Origin: Rhodoferax sp.
GTDB lineage: Bacteria > Pseudomonadota > Gammaproteobacteria > Burkholderiales > Burkholderiaceae_C
DNA: 38,154 nt
Direction: 5' to 3'
NCBI GenBank assembly: GCA_030645355.1
Contig: JAUSNJ010000158.1
Location: forward strand, 1-38,154
Of the stretch, positions 1 through 8,013 are shown in pieces (position 1 is the first letter of the stretch; every line of letters starts with the position of its first letter). Below the pieces are notes generated by a model. That model was not told the DNA's origin. It saw nothing but the letters and a program-made list of their open reading frames with translations, and did not search any database. Both the position numbers and the translations under genes were made by a program.

Positions 1-854
1 AGCGTTCTGCGCAGGTCAAGGAGGAGCCCGCGCAGCGGGCGGGGGACACGGAGCAGAACGCTCTGCCGCCCACGCGCCTGGGGCTGGAAGTACAAAACTT
101 GCGTGTGGTTTACAACGACTTTGTGGCGCTGGCCGACACCAGCTTCCGGGTCGAACCCGGTGCCAGCTTTGGCATCGTCGGCGAGTCCGGATCCGGCAAG
201 TCCACCGTACTGCGTGCGATCTGCGGTCTGGCGCCATTGAGCGCTGGCAATGTCCAACTGGTGGCAGATGCTGACCACACCGACGCTCTGCCCAGTCCCG
301 GTAGCAAGCCGTTTCGCCGCTTGGTGCAGATGGTGTTTCAGGACCCCTATGGGTCGCTGCATCCACGTCAGACCGTGGACCGCATCCTGAGCGAACCCTT
401 GGCCATCCATGGCATCCAGGACGAGCAAACACGCATCGAGCGCGCGCTGGACGATGTGGGCCTGGGGGGCGGCTTCCGCTTTCGCTACCCGCACCAGCTC
501 TCCGGTGGGCAGCGCCAGCGCGTCGCACTGGCGCGTGCACTCATCCTGCAACCCCAGGTGCTGCTGCTGGATGAGCCCACCTCCGCGCTCGATGCATCTG
601 TGCAAGCCGAGGTGCTGAACCTGCTGGAAGACCTGCGTGCGCGCCTGGGGCTGACCTTCATCATGGTGAGCCACGACCTGGCCGTGGTCACCCACCTGTG
701 CGACGACATTCTGGTGATGCAGCGCGGCCAGACGGTGGAGCGGGTGTCGGCTGCCGACCTGGCGGCGCACCGGGTGCAGGAGGATTACACGCGCAGGCTG
801 ATGCAGGCGTCGGGTGGCTTTGTGCGTGTGGTGCAATCAACTACGGGTTGTTGA
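1..854 (+). CDS. ABC transporter ATP-binding protein, oligopeptide/dipeptide type (5' truncated by window edge)
   Basis: This is a nucleotide-binding subunit that would power import of peptides, opines or a similar small substrate at the inner membrane. The Walker A motif GESGSGKST, the Q-loop stretch MVFQDPYGSLHPRQTV (typical of DppF/OppF/GsiA), the signature LSGGQRQR, Walker B LLLDEP and the H-loop VSHD are all present. A TTG at 99 could start the protein, but the frame stays open to the window edge. The upstream residues form a charged linker followed by PTRLGLEVQNLRV, which reads as the beginning of an ABC domain, so this is probably the second ATPase half of a longer, perhaps double-domain, protein. 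The C-terminus is short and lacks an obvious oligopeptide-specific extension. The substrate cannot be told from here. Confidence 0.9.
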   Translation, partial: RSAQVKEEPAQRAGDTEQNALPPTRLGLEVQNLRVVYNDFVALADTSFRVEPGASFGIVGESGSGKSTVLRAICGLAPLSAGNVQLVADADHTDALPSPGSKPFRRLVQMVFQDPYGSLHPRQTVDRILSEPLAIHGIQDEQTRIERALDDVGLGGGFRFRYPHQLSGGQRQRVALARALILQPQVLLLDEPTSALDASVQAEVLNLLEDLRARLGLTFIMVSHDLAVVTHLCDDILVMQRGQTVERVSAADLAAHRVQEDYTRRLMQASGGFVRVVQSTTGC

Positions 855-891
855 ATCGTTCAGGGCTGCGATGATCTCGCCGTCTGCCGCT

Positions 892-905
892 TTGCGAAAA
901 CGCAA
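892..905. promoter_or_regulatory. Fnr/NnrR-type box S1 upstream of the kinase gene
   Basis: TTGCG-AAAA-CGCAA is a perfect 5-4-5 palindrome, the form I associate with NnrR-type members of the Fnr/CRP family. It is centred about 81 bp before the ATG at 980. A possible -10 hexamer TCTACT lies at 925-930, centred 29 bp downstream of the box, slightly short of the usual class II distance. Related boxes precede several other genes in this window. Confidence 0.55.
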
Positions 906-979
906 TACGGACAACGCCCTCGACTCTACTCTTGGTCACCCGTACCCGGACGTCCCTGACTGTGACTGCGATTACACCA

Positions 980-2467
980 ATGGATTCCATCCCTCCCACA
1001 CTCCTTCAGGCGCTACAGCAGCCGCACCGCTATCCAGGAGACGTCGGGCAGGTTGAACTGGTCCAGACCCATATCTCGTGGGTCTTGCTGGCGGGCGCAT
1101 TCGCCTACAAGATCAAAAAGCCGGTGGCCTTGCCCTTTCTGGACTTCAGTACGCTGGCGCTGCGCAAGAAGTACTGCGACGACGAACTGCGGTTGAATCG
1201 ACGCTTTTCGCAAGAACTCTACCTGGATGTTGTTGCGATCTTCAATACGGTCCAGGACCCGCGTTTCGAGGGGATGGGGGAGCCCATTGAATATGCGGTC
1301 AAGATGCGGCGGTTTGACCAGGTCGGGCGACTGGATCGGGTGTGTGCGCGCGGTGAGTTGCGGGCCGCCCACTTGTCAGGCCTGGCAGACACACTGGCAA
1401 CGTTTCACACCGCAGCGAAACGGGCACCACCGGCCTCTGCTTACGGATCACCCGACGCGGTCATGGCCCCGATGCGGGACAACCTGCGCGATCTCATGGC
1501 AGCCCGACCGCCAAAAGGGGTTGCGCAGCAACTGGTGGCCCTGCAGGCCTGGACAGAGTCCGAATTTGAAAAACTCGCGCCGCTATTGCAGGCACGCCAG
1601 CTGTCCGGGTGTGTGCGCGAGTGCCATGGCGACCTCCACCTGGCCAACTTGGTGCTGATCGACAATCAGGTGCAGATGTTCGACTGCATCGAGTTCAGCG
1701 ATGAACTGCGCTGGATCGATGTGGCCAGTGAAATCGCCTTTGTCTACGTCGATCTCATGGCACACCGCCAGCCAGGGCTCGCCGGCTGGTTTGTCAACGA
1801 GGTCTGGGAGCGTACAGGAGACTATCAGGCAGCGCTCGTGCTGCGCTTCTATGCGGTGTACCGGGCCTTGGTGCGCGCCAAAGTGGCGGCCATCGGAGAG
1901 CAAGCCACCCACCATGGCGCACCGGAAATGCTGGCCTATATCGCGCTGGCCGAACGCCTGACGTTGCCGCCACCGCTGAGACTGGTCATCACACACGGCT
2001 TGTCTGGCTGCGGCAAGACGACTGCTTCCAGCCACCTGCTTCAGACCGACGCATACGCGCACACCGTGCGCGTGCGCTCCGATACCGAACGCAAACGCCT
2101 GTTTGGACGGGAAGGCACCTCCAGCAATGGCACCGGGACCGTAACCGGCTCTGGCATCTACACCCCCGATGACAATGCAGCCACATACCGGCACCTGTTT
2201 CACCTGTGCGAAATGCTGCTCTGCGCCGGTTGGTCGGTCATTGTGGACGCCACCTTCCTGATGCGCGCGGATCGGGAGTCCTTTCGTGCGTTGGCAAGGC
2301 GCATCGGCGCCGCGTTTTCCATCTTGGCGCCCAAGGCCACGTCGGAGCAGCTGCGTGAGCGCATCGTGACACGCCAGCGCCAGGGCCGGGATGCATCCGA
2401 TGCCACGCTCGATGTGCTGGCCCACCAAATGAAAGTAGTCGAGCCGCTTGCGCCCGAGGAGGCTTAG
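980..2467 (+). CDS. Bifunctional aminoglycoside-phosphotransferase-like / P-loop kinase protein
   Basis: A 495-residue protein of two fused domains. Residues about 1-320 resemble the APH/choline-kinase fold: ECHGDLHLANL near residue 215 is the catalytic Brenner-like motif, and MFDCIEFSDELRWIDVASE follows with the metal-binding aspartate. Residues about 335-495 form a small ATP-binding domain with Walker A HGLSGCGKTT and VIVDATFL, as in predicted kinases of the zeta-toxin/gluconate-kinase class. This fusion is widespread in proteobacteria, and its substrate is unknown to me. The open frame extends upstream to a TTG at 932, but I prefer the ATG at 980, because the following residues (IPPTLLQALQQP) look like a normal domain start. 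An Fnr-like palindrome at 892-905 suggests redox or NO control. Confidence 0.85.
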   Translation: MDSIPPTLLQALQQPHRYPGDVGQVELVQTHISWVLLAGAFAYKIKKPVALPFLDFSTLALRKKYCDDELRLNRRFSQELYLDVVAIFNTVQDPRFEGMGEPIEYAVKMRRFDQVGRLDRVCARGELRAAHLSGLADTLATFHTAAKRAPPASAYGSPDAVMAPMRDNLRDLMAARPPKGVAQQLVALQAWTESEFEKLAPLLQARQLSGCVRECHGDLHLANLVLIDNQVQMFDCIEFSDELRWIDVASEIAFVYVDLMAHRQPGLAGWFVNEVWERTGDYQAALVLRFYAVYRALVRAKVAAIGEQATHHGAPEMLAYIALAERLTLPPPLRLVITHGLSGCGKTTASSHLLQTDAYAHTVRVRSDTERKRLFGREGTSSNGTGTVTGSGIYTPDDNAATYRHLFHLCEMLLCAGWSVIVDATFLMRADRESFRALARRIGAAFSILAPKATSEQLRERIVTRQRQGRDASDATLDVLAHQMKVVEPLAPEEA

Positions 2468-2472
2468 CCAAT

Positions 2473-2513
2473 ATACCCATTTCCCGGTAGTGGGTTTCAG
2501 CCCATTTGGGTAT
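2473..2513. promoter_or_regulatory. TACCGGGA/TACCCA motif pair upstream of the Fnr-like gene
   Basis: On the minus strand, 2473-2489 reads TACCGGGAAATGGGTAT. The same 17-mer with two changes occurs on the plus strand at 7863-7879, in front of the diguanylate cyclase gene. A second partial element, TTTGGGTAT, ends at 2513, giving an overall dyad with ATACCCA at one end and TGGGTAT at the other. TACCCAT fits my memory of the NarL heptamer consensus TACYYMT. The likely reader is the NarL-type response regulator encoded at 7197. This is inference. Confidence 0.5.
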
Positions 2514-2570
2514 TCGTGAATGGCGTTTGCGTGGATACGCTTGAATCGTCCACATCACAGGGGAAATGGC

Positions 2571-3419
2571 ATGACTGCTCCACCGTACGCCTCGCACATG
2601 GTCGAAGTTTCCAGTGCAGCCGCTGCAGCCTCACACCGTACAGCAGGCTGGTCGACCTCCGTCCACCACAAAATGGAAACCCCCAGCGCACACTTCTCGT
2701 GCGCCAGTGAGGCAGTGTGTCCACCGGAGCATCGTCCGCATTGGCGTGCTTCTCTGGACATGATTGAGCGTCACGTCCCGGTGACCAAGCGCCTGATCAG
2801 GGCGCAAGACGCGCTGTATACCTGTGGCAGCCCGTTCGAGACGCTGCATTTGATTAACTCGGGCATCTTCAAGATCGTCAGTCTGGCGTCGGACGGCCGC
2901 GAGCGCAGCGCTGACTTTGTGTTTGACGGTGACTGGTTGGGTTTCGACGGCATACCCAGCGGTCAGCACACCTGCACAGCCGTTGCGCTGGACATCGGCG
3001 AAGTCTGGGCTGTGCGCTATGACAGCCTGATGCAGGCCGCCGCCAAAGACCCTTCCCTGTTGCACCAGGTCCTGGCCGCGATCAGCGCCCAATTGGCCCG
3101 CAACCGCGATATTGCACTGGCCATCGGGACCCTCTCGGCAGAAGCGCGTGTTGCCGATTTTCTTCTGATGTGGGCAAGGTCGCTGGCAGAACGGGGACGG
3201 CGCACGGATGAAATCAATGTGCACATGAGCCGATCCGAGATGGGTGCCTTCCTGGGCATACGGCTGGAGTCGGTGAGCCGGGCGTTGGCCAAACTGGCCC
3301 GCTCTGGTGTCATTTCCTTCAATGAGCGTGGGCGCCGCGATATCAGCATTCCCTGTCTTTCTGCATTGAGCCGCTTCGTTCGCAGCGAAACAGAGCCCGA
3401 GGATCGTCTTCTGCAGTGA
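2571..3419 (+). CDS. Crp/Fnr-family transcriptional regulator
   Basis: A cytoplasmic DNA-binding regulator of 282 residues with a cyclic-nucleotide-binding-type sensor (HLINSGIFKIVSLASDGRE, DFVFDGDWLGFDGI) and a C-terminal winged helix. The recognition helix LGIRLESVSRALAKL carries E-x-x-S-R, the Fnr-type residues that read TTGA-like half-sites. Aligned by eye to E. coli Fnr, only a C-x5-C pair (CASEAVC) remains near the N-terminus. His occupies the place of Cys20, and Trp the place of the central Cys122, in the segment ALDIGEVWAVRYDSL. A classical oxygen-sensing 4Fe-4S cluster is therefore doubtful, and a Dnr/NnrR-like heme or NO sensor is an alternative. The ATG at 2571 is chosen for its AGGGG at 2559-2563; an in-frame ATG at 2520 has no such site. 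Confidence 0.9.
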   Translation: MTAPPYASHMVEVSSAAAAASHRTAGWSTSVHHKMETPSAHFSCASEAVCPPEHRPHWRASLDMIERHVPVTKRLIRAQDALYTCGSPFETLHLINSGIFKIVSLASDGRERSADFVFDGDWLGFDGIPSGQHTCTAVALDIGEVWAVRYDSLMQAAAKDPSLLHQVLAAISAQLARNRDIALAIGTLSAEARVADFLLMWARSLAERGRRTDEINVHMSRSEMGAFLGIRLESVSRALAKLARSGVISFNERGRRDISIPCLSALSRFVRSETEPEDRLLQ

Positions 3420-3426
3420 GCGTGCC

Positions 3427-3840
3427 ATGAATATCCGGGTGATGCTGGCTGATTCGCATGAACAGTATCGCGATGCCTTGTGCATGGCGCTGGAACAAGA
3501 AACGGACATTTCGGTTGTTGCCCAGGCCGGAAGCGATCTGGCGGCACTGGAGGCCATGACCCGCGTACCGGTTCACGTGGTGTGTCTGGATGTGCGTATC
3601 GCGGTGCTCGGTGGCATAGAGACTACGCGGCTGTTGCTGCAGCGCTTCCCACACGTCCGGGTGATCGGCCTTTCGATCCACGATGACCCTGAACTGGTGC
3701 GGGGAATGATCGGTGCCGGCGCCAGTGCGTTTGTCCTCAAAATGGATGTGGGACGCGATCTGCCACTGGTCATCCGGCGAGTCCGATACGACAAAACATA
3801 TGGAAGTCAGTCCATGCCCAGGATTGTGGGAACTGTGTAG
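3427..3840 (+). CDS. Receiver-only response regulator (NarL-type REC domain without output domain)
   Basis: A 137-residue protein that is essentially one CheY-like receiver. The phospho-acceptor is the Asp in VVCLDVRI (about residue 58), the switch Ser lies in GLSIHDD and the conserved Lys in AFVLKMD. The acidic pair that is usually DD near the N-terminus reads LADSHEQYR, so the second acid is Ser. The sequence is closest to NarL/FixJ receivers, but it stops just after the fold with no helix-turn-helix, and the 48 bp before the next gene hold no remnant of one. It starts 7 bp after the Fnr-like gene and precedes the sensor kinase, so it may act as a phosphate sink or modulator of that kinase. 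All three are probably co-transcribed. Confidence 0.85.
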   Translation: MNIRVMLADSHEQYRDALCMALEQETDISVVAQAGSDLAALEAMTRVPVHVVCLDVRIAVLGGIETTRLLLQRFPHVRVIGLSIHDDPELVRGMIGAGASAFVLKMDVGRDLPLVIRRVRYDKTYGSQSMPRIVGTV

Positions 3841-3888
3841 ACTGCGAGCTCTGATCGGCGCTACCCAGGCATTCCCGGAGATTCTGTT

Positions 3889-6800
3889 TTGACACCCAAG
3901 CCCAATTCCAGACGCAGCCCCAAAGCCACAGTCGCCGCAGTTGCACCGGGGGCAGGGTCGTCTCCACTGTGCGTGGTCGGTATTGGTGCCTCCGCCGGGG
4001 GATTGGGCGCCATTCGCAGCTTCCTGCAGGCCATGCCCGCCGACAGCGGTGCGGCGATTGTCGTTGTCCAGCATCTGGCGCCGTCACACGTCAGCATGGC
4101 GGCAGAAATATTCTCCAAATTCTCGGCCATGCCCGTCAGCGAAATTGTCGACGGCACGTTGATCGAGGCCAACCATATTTACACCGCACCGTCAGACAAG
4201 GATGTGGCGGTGCTTGGTGGACGCTTGTGCCTGAAGCCACGCAGCGATGTAGGAAGCATGCGCCTGCCGATTGACCGGTTTTTCACGACCCTGGGGCAGG
4301 ACCTTGGCACGCGGGCTATTGGCATCATCCTATCGGGCACCGGAAGTGACGGCTCGGTGGGCGCCAAGGCCATTTCAGAACATGGAGGCGTGGTGTTGGT
4401 CCAGGAGCCCGAAACTGCGGAGTACGATGGCATGCCCAGTAGCGCCATTGCCACGGGCGTTGCCAACTACGTGCTGCCAGTGGTGCAAATGCCGCAGGTG
4501 GTGGCCACCTATTCACGCCATCCCTATAGTGCGACCCGGGGCCCCATGGACGACACGGGTGCTGCAACCGCTCCCACTGGCGCAATCCAGAGTGTGATCC
4601 GCACCGTCAAGGCGCGGTGCGGTTATGACTTTGCGGGCTACAAGTCGGGAACCCTGGTGCGACGCATTGAGCGGCGCATGGGTCTGCATGGGGTGCTGCG
4701 CCAGGCCGACTACGTCACTTTCCTCAAAGCCAATCCGCAGGAGGTGGACGCACTGTTCAAGGATCTTCTCATCGGGGTCACCGAGTACTTTCGGGATGGC
4801 GATGCCTGGAAGGCCCTCGAAACCCAAGTCATTGCCCCGCTCATCGCCAGCAAGCAGCACGATGAACCAATTCGCATCTGGATTCCCGGATGCTCCACCG
4901 GTGAAGAGGCTTACACCATGGCCATGGTGGTGCTGGATAGCTTGCGCCGGGCGCGCAAGAAGTGCCCGCTGCAGATATTTGCCACCGACACCAACAATGA
5001 TGCGCTCGAAATAGGGCGTGCCGGCCGCTACCCGATTGGCATTGCGGCCCGGGTTACACCCACCAGACTGCGCCGCTACTTTGACACCGGCTCGCAACAG
5101 CAGTACTTCACGGTGAAGGAAGAGTTGCGCAAATGCGTGGTGTTTGGCATTCAGAACCTGTTTGCAGATCCCCCGTTCAGCAGGGTTGACCTGATCAGCT
5201 GCCGCAATGTACTGATCTATCTGGAGCCTGACATACAAAAGCGCGTGCTGGGCATTTTCCATTTTGCCCTGCGTCGGGAAGGCTATTTGTTTCTGGGCAG
5301 TGCGGAGTCCAACGGTGGCCGCGATGATTTTTTTCGACCCCTCTCAAAGAAGTTTCGACTCTTTCAGCGCGAGGGATCAACGCGTGTTGAAGTCTTGCCG
5401 ACGCCGCCGTCGGCACCCAATGCACGGGGTGGCGTCGACCCTGCACGCCCACGCATAGTGCCTGCGCTGAGTCTGGCCGCCAGTTGTGCCCAACGCCTGA
5501 TTCTTGACCGGTTTTCACCAGCCTCTGTGATGGTGAATGCCAACCATGAGGCCCTCTATTTTTGTGGCCCTACCGATGAATTCCTGATACGCCCTCGCGG
5601 GGCACCCAGCCACGACCTGATGTTGATGGTGCGAGAGGGCCTTCGGTCGCGCCTGCGCACCGCGTTGAAGGAAGCTGCCCGAACCGAGCTGACGGTCAAC
5701 GTGGAGGGGGCACGCATGAAGCACGGTGGTGCTTTCGTGTCGGTGCAGATCACCATCGTCCCCAGCCGCACGGCGGACGCGGGGCGGCTTTTCCTGGTGG
5801 TCTTTCGCCGCGATAGCCAGCCCATCCTGGTGCCCGGCGACCAGACCGACGACCCGACCCTGGTGCGCCACCTGGAAGAGGAATTGAAGACCACCCGTGA
5901 CGACCTGCAGAGCACCATCGAGCAATTTGACCTGACCACCGAGGACTTGCGTGTATCCAACGAAGAGGTGGTGTCATCCAATGAGGAGTTGCGATCGCTG
6001 AACGAAGAACTGGAAAGCTCCAAAGAGGAATTGCAGTCGCTCAACGAAGAGTTGACCACCGTCAACCAGCAACTGGAAACCAAGGTACACGAGTTGGAAA
6101 CGGCCAACAGCGACCAGGCCAACCTGTTGGCCAGCAGCGACATTGCCACGATCTGCCTGGACGAATCGCTGCGTATCAAGTGGTTCGCACCCGCCACGCA
6201 ACGGTTGTTCAATTTCCTGGCGGGTGATGTGGGGCGACCCATCAGCGACATGCTGAACGCCATTGGAGACGTCAGCCTGCTGGGCGCGGCGCGCGCGGTA
6301 TTGGCCAGCCAGACTGAGGTGGACCGGGAATTTCAGGTGGAGAACGGTCGCTGGTACATACGCCGCACCTTGCCCTACCTGGATGCGGCGCACAGGATTT
6401 GTGGCGTGATCGTGACCTACACCGACATAACCGACAGCCATCTGGCCATCGAGGCCGAGAAGGCCTGTCGCGTCGACCTGGTGGAGTCAAGCGATGCGGT
6501 GGACAAGCTGCGCGAATTGTCGGCGGCGTTGGCCATGGCCGAGGATCGCGAGCGGCGCCTGCTTGCGCAGGATTTGCACGACGACTTGGGGCAGATTCTT
6601 GCCATCATCAGCCTCAAGGCGGCAATGCTGGAAAAAATGGACCTGCCGGACCCGGCGCGGACGGGCGTTGTTGAGTGCGCCAGGACCGTGGAGCAGGCCA
6701 ACCGCAAATTGCGCAGCATGGCATTGCAGCTCAATCCGCCCATTCTGGACCAGCTTGGCCTGGTACCAGCCGTGGAGTGGCTCGCCGATGAAGTCAACCG

Positions 6801-7200
6801 ACTCCACAAGATCGAGATTGATATTGAAGACGATGGCCAGCCCAAGCCGATGGACCGCGCCGTAAACGCCATCCTGTTTCGTGCCCTGCGTGAGTTGTTG
6901 ATCAACGTGGCCAAGCACGCCCGGGTGGCCAAGGCCGTTGTGTCGATGGTCCGCAATGCCGATGAAACCATGAGCCTGTCCGTCAGCGATGCAGGCGCCG
7001 GATTCGACCCGCAAGCCGTGGTGACCAGCGCTGACCGCGGAGGGTATGGCCTCATTAGTCTGCGCGAGCGTTTGGGGTTCTTGGGAGGCACCTTGACCGT
7101 GCGCAGCGTCCCGGGCGACGGCACTTTGGTCGTCGTCACCGTGCCACTGATTTCACGCCATCGTGAAATCGTGCAGAGTCCGACAGCGGGTTCGCCATGA
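3889..7200 (+). CDS. CheB-CheR-PAS-histidine kinase fusion protein
   Basis: A very large sensor kinase of 1103 residues. Residues about 24-210 form a CheB methylesterase domain with no receiver in front; catalytic Ser in GASAGG, His in VVQHLAPSH and Asp in SGTGSDG are all present. Residues about 235-500 form a CheR methyltransferase with the SAM-binding PGCSTGEEAYTMAM and the SCRNVLIYL segment. A Glu/Leu-rich coiled coil (about 660-735) leads into a PAS-like domain. The C-terminus is a HisKA_3 kinase: phospho-acceptor His in LAQDLHDDLGQ, then HATPase motifs RELLINVAKHA, DAGAGFD and GYGLISLRERL. The start is a TTG supported by GGAG at 3877-3880. The stop overlaps the start of the NarL-type regulator at 7197. 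No chemotaxis gene is nearby, so it probably controls transcription rather than motility. Confidence 0.92.
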   Translation: MTPKPNSRRSPKATVAAVAPGAGSSPLCVVGIGASAGGLGAIRSFLQAMPADSGAAIVVVQHLAPSHVSMAAEIFSKFSAMPVSEIVDGTLIEANHIYTAPSDKDVAVLGGRLCLKPRSDVGSMRLPIDRFFTTLGQDLGTRAIGIILSGTGSDGSVGAKAISEHGGVVLVQEPETAEYDGMPSSAIATGVANYVLPVVQMPQVVATYSRHPYSATRGPMDDTGAATAPTGAIQSVIRTVKARCGYDFAGYKSGTLVRRIERRMGLHGVLRQADYVTFLKANPQEVDALFKDLLIGVTEYFRDGDAWKALETQVIAPLIASKQHDEPIRIWIPGCSTGEEAYTMAMVVLDSLRRARKKCPLQIFATDTNNDALEIGRAGRYPIGIAARVTPTRLRRYFDTGSQQQYFTVKEELRKCVVFGIQNLFADPPFSRVDLISCRNVLIYLEPDIQKRVLGIFHFALRREGYLFLGSAESNGGRDDFFRPLSKKFRLFQREGSTRVEVLPTPPSAPNARGGVDPARPRIVPALSLAASCAQRLILDRFSPASVMVNANHEALYFCGPTDEFLIRPRGAPSHDLMLMVREGLRSRLRTALKEAARTELTVNVEGARMKHGGAFVSVQITIVPSRTADAGRLFLVVFRRDSQPILVPGDQTDDPTLVRHLEEELKTTRDDLQSTIEQFDLTTEDLRVSNEEVVSSNEELRSLNEELESSKEELQSLNEELTTVNQQLETKVHELETANSDQANLLASSDIATICLDESLRIKWFAPATQRLFNFLAGDVGRPISDMLNAIGDVSLLGAARAVLASQTEVDREFQVENGRWYIRRTLPYLDAAHRICGVIVTYTDITDSHLAIEAEKACRVDLVESSDAVDKLRELSAALAMAEDRERRLLAQDLHDDLGQILAIISLKAAMLEKMDLPDPARTGVVECARTVEQANRKLRSMALQLNPPILDQLGLVPAVEWLADEVNRLHKIEIDIEDDGQPKPMDRAVNAILFRALRELLINVAKHARVAKAVVSMVRNADETMSLSVSDAGAGFDPQAVVTSADRGGYGLISLRERLGFLGGTLTVRSVPGDGTLVVVTVPLISRHREIVQSPTAGSP

Positions 7201-7847
7201 GCATCCGGGTACTGCTGGTGGACGACCATGTCATGTTCCGCGAGGCCCTGGCTCAGATGTTGAATCAGGACCCGTCCATCCAGGTCATCGGCGAGTTGGG
7301 TGACGGTGTGGGCATCTTGGAGGCCGTGGCGCAGCTTCAGCCGGATGTGGTCGTCATGGACATCAGCATGCCCAACGTCAATGGAATCGAAGCCACGCGA
7401 AGACTGGTGACACTCCACCCGAAGGCCAAGGTGGTGGCGCTATCGGGCTTCAACTACAAGCAATTTGTGGTGGAAGTCCTGGACGCCGGTGCCAGCGGCT
7501 ATGTGGTCAAAACGGCCGCGGCCCAGCAGCTGATTCAGGCCATTGGCAGTGTTGCAGCGGGCCACACCTATCTGTGTTCGGAGGCGACCGAGATGCTGGT
7601 CCGGTCCAATCGAAGAGCCGGACAATCCGCTTTGAGCGCCTCGGAGAACAAACGTCTGGGGCAGCGTGAGACGGCAGTATTGAAGCTGTTGGCGCGCGGT
7701 AAAAGCTCACCGCAAATCGGTACCGAACTGCACATTGCCACCAGCACGGTGGATGTGCACAGACGCAACATCATGCGTAAACTGGACCTTCATTCAGTAG
7801 CCGAACTGACCAAGTATGCCATTCGCAACGGGTTTATAGACCTGTAG
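7197..7847 (+). CDS. NarL/FixJ-family response regulator, partner of the CheB-CheR kinase
   Basis: A 216-residue transcription factor. The receiver has VLLVDDHVMFREAL with the acidic pair, the phospho-acceptor Asp in VVMDISMPNVNG, and Lys in GYVVKTAAA. The LuxR-type helix-turn-helix (about residues 150-212) contains RETAVLKLLARGKSSPQIG and STVDVHRRNIMRKLDLHS. Its ATG overlaps the kinase stop codon by four bases, which implies translational coupling. HisKA_3 kinases almost always pair with NarL-type regulators, so this is the expected partner. Its binding site is unknown; the motif shared by 2473-2513 and 7863-7902, which bracket this block, is the best candidate. Confidence 0.95.
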   Translation: MSIRVLLVDDHVMFREALAQMLNQDPSIQVIGELGDGVGILEAVAQLQPDVVVMDISMPNVNGIEATRRLVTLHPKAKVVALSGFNYKQFVVEVLDAGASGYVVKTAAAQQLIQAIGSVAAGHTYLCSEATEMLVRSNRRAGQSALSASENKRLGQRETAVLKLLARGKSSPQIGTELHIATSTVDVHRRNIMRKLDLHSVAELTKYAIRNGFIDL

Positions 7848-7862
7848 TGCACTGCGCGTCAA

Positions 7863-7902
7863 TACCGGGATTTGGGTATCCGTTTTTGGCCATTCCCGGT
7901 AT
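7863..7902. promoter_or_regulatory. TACCGGGA motif pair upstream of the diguanylate cyclase gene
   Basis: TACCGGGATTTGGGTAT at 7863-7879 matches the minus-strand element at 2473-2489 at 15 of 17 positions. A second, inverted copy of the TACCGGGAAT core lies at 7892-7902. The pair sits between the response regulator stop and the diguanylate cyclase start, so it could link c-di-GMP synthesis to the CheB-CheR kinase pathway. Confidence 0.5.
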
Positions 7903-7969
7903 ATCTCTTGTTTGGGTTGTTCGCTAACCTCAATTGCTGTAATCACAGGCCCGTTGGACGCGTCTGCGT

Positions 7970-7995
7970 CCGGCAACGGGCAACGGGCAACGGGC
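7970..7995. repeat. Short tandem repeat, CAACGGG x3
   Basis: A 7-bp unit CAACGGG is repeated three times in the leader of the diguanylate cyclase gene, followed by a partial unit. It is too short to call functional, but slippage here would change the leader length, or the reading frame if an upstream start were used. Confidence 0.6.
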
Positions 7996-8013
7996 GTCAG
8001 CATGGGGACACTT

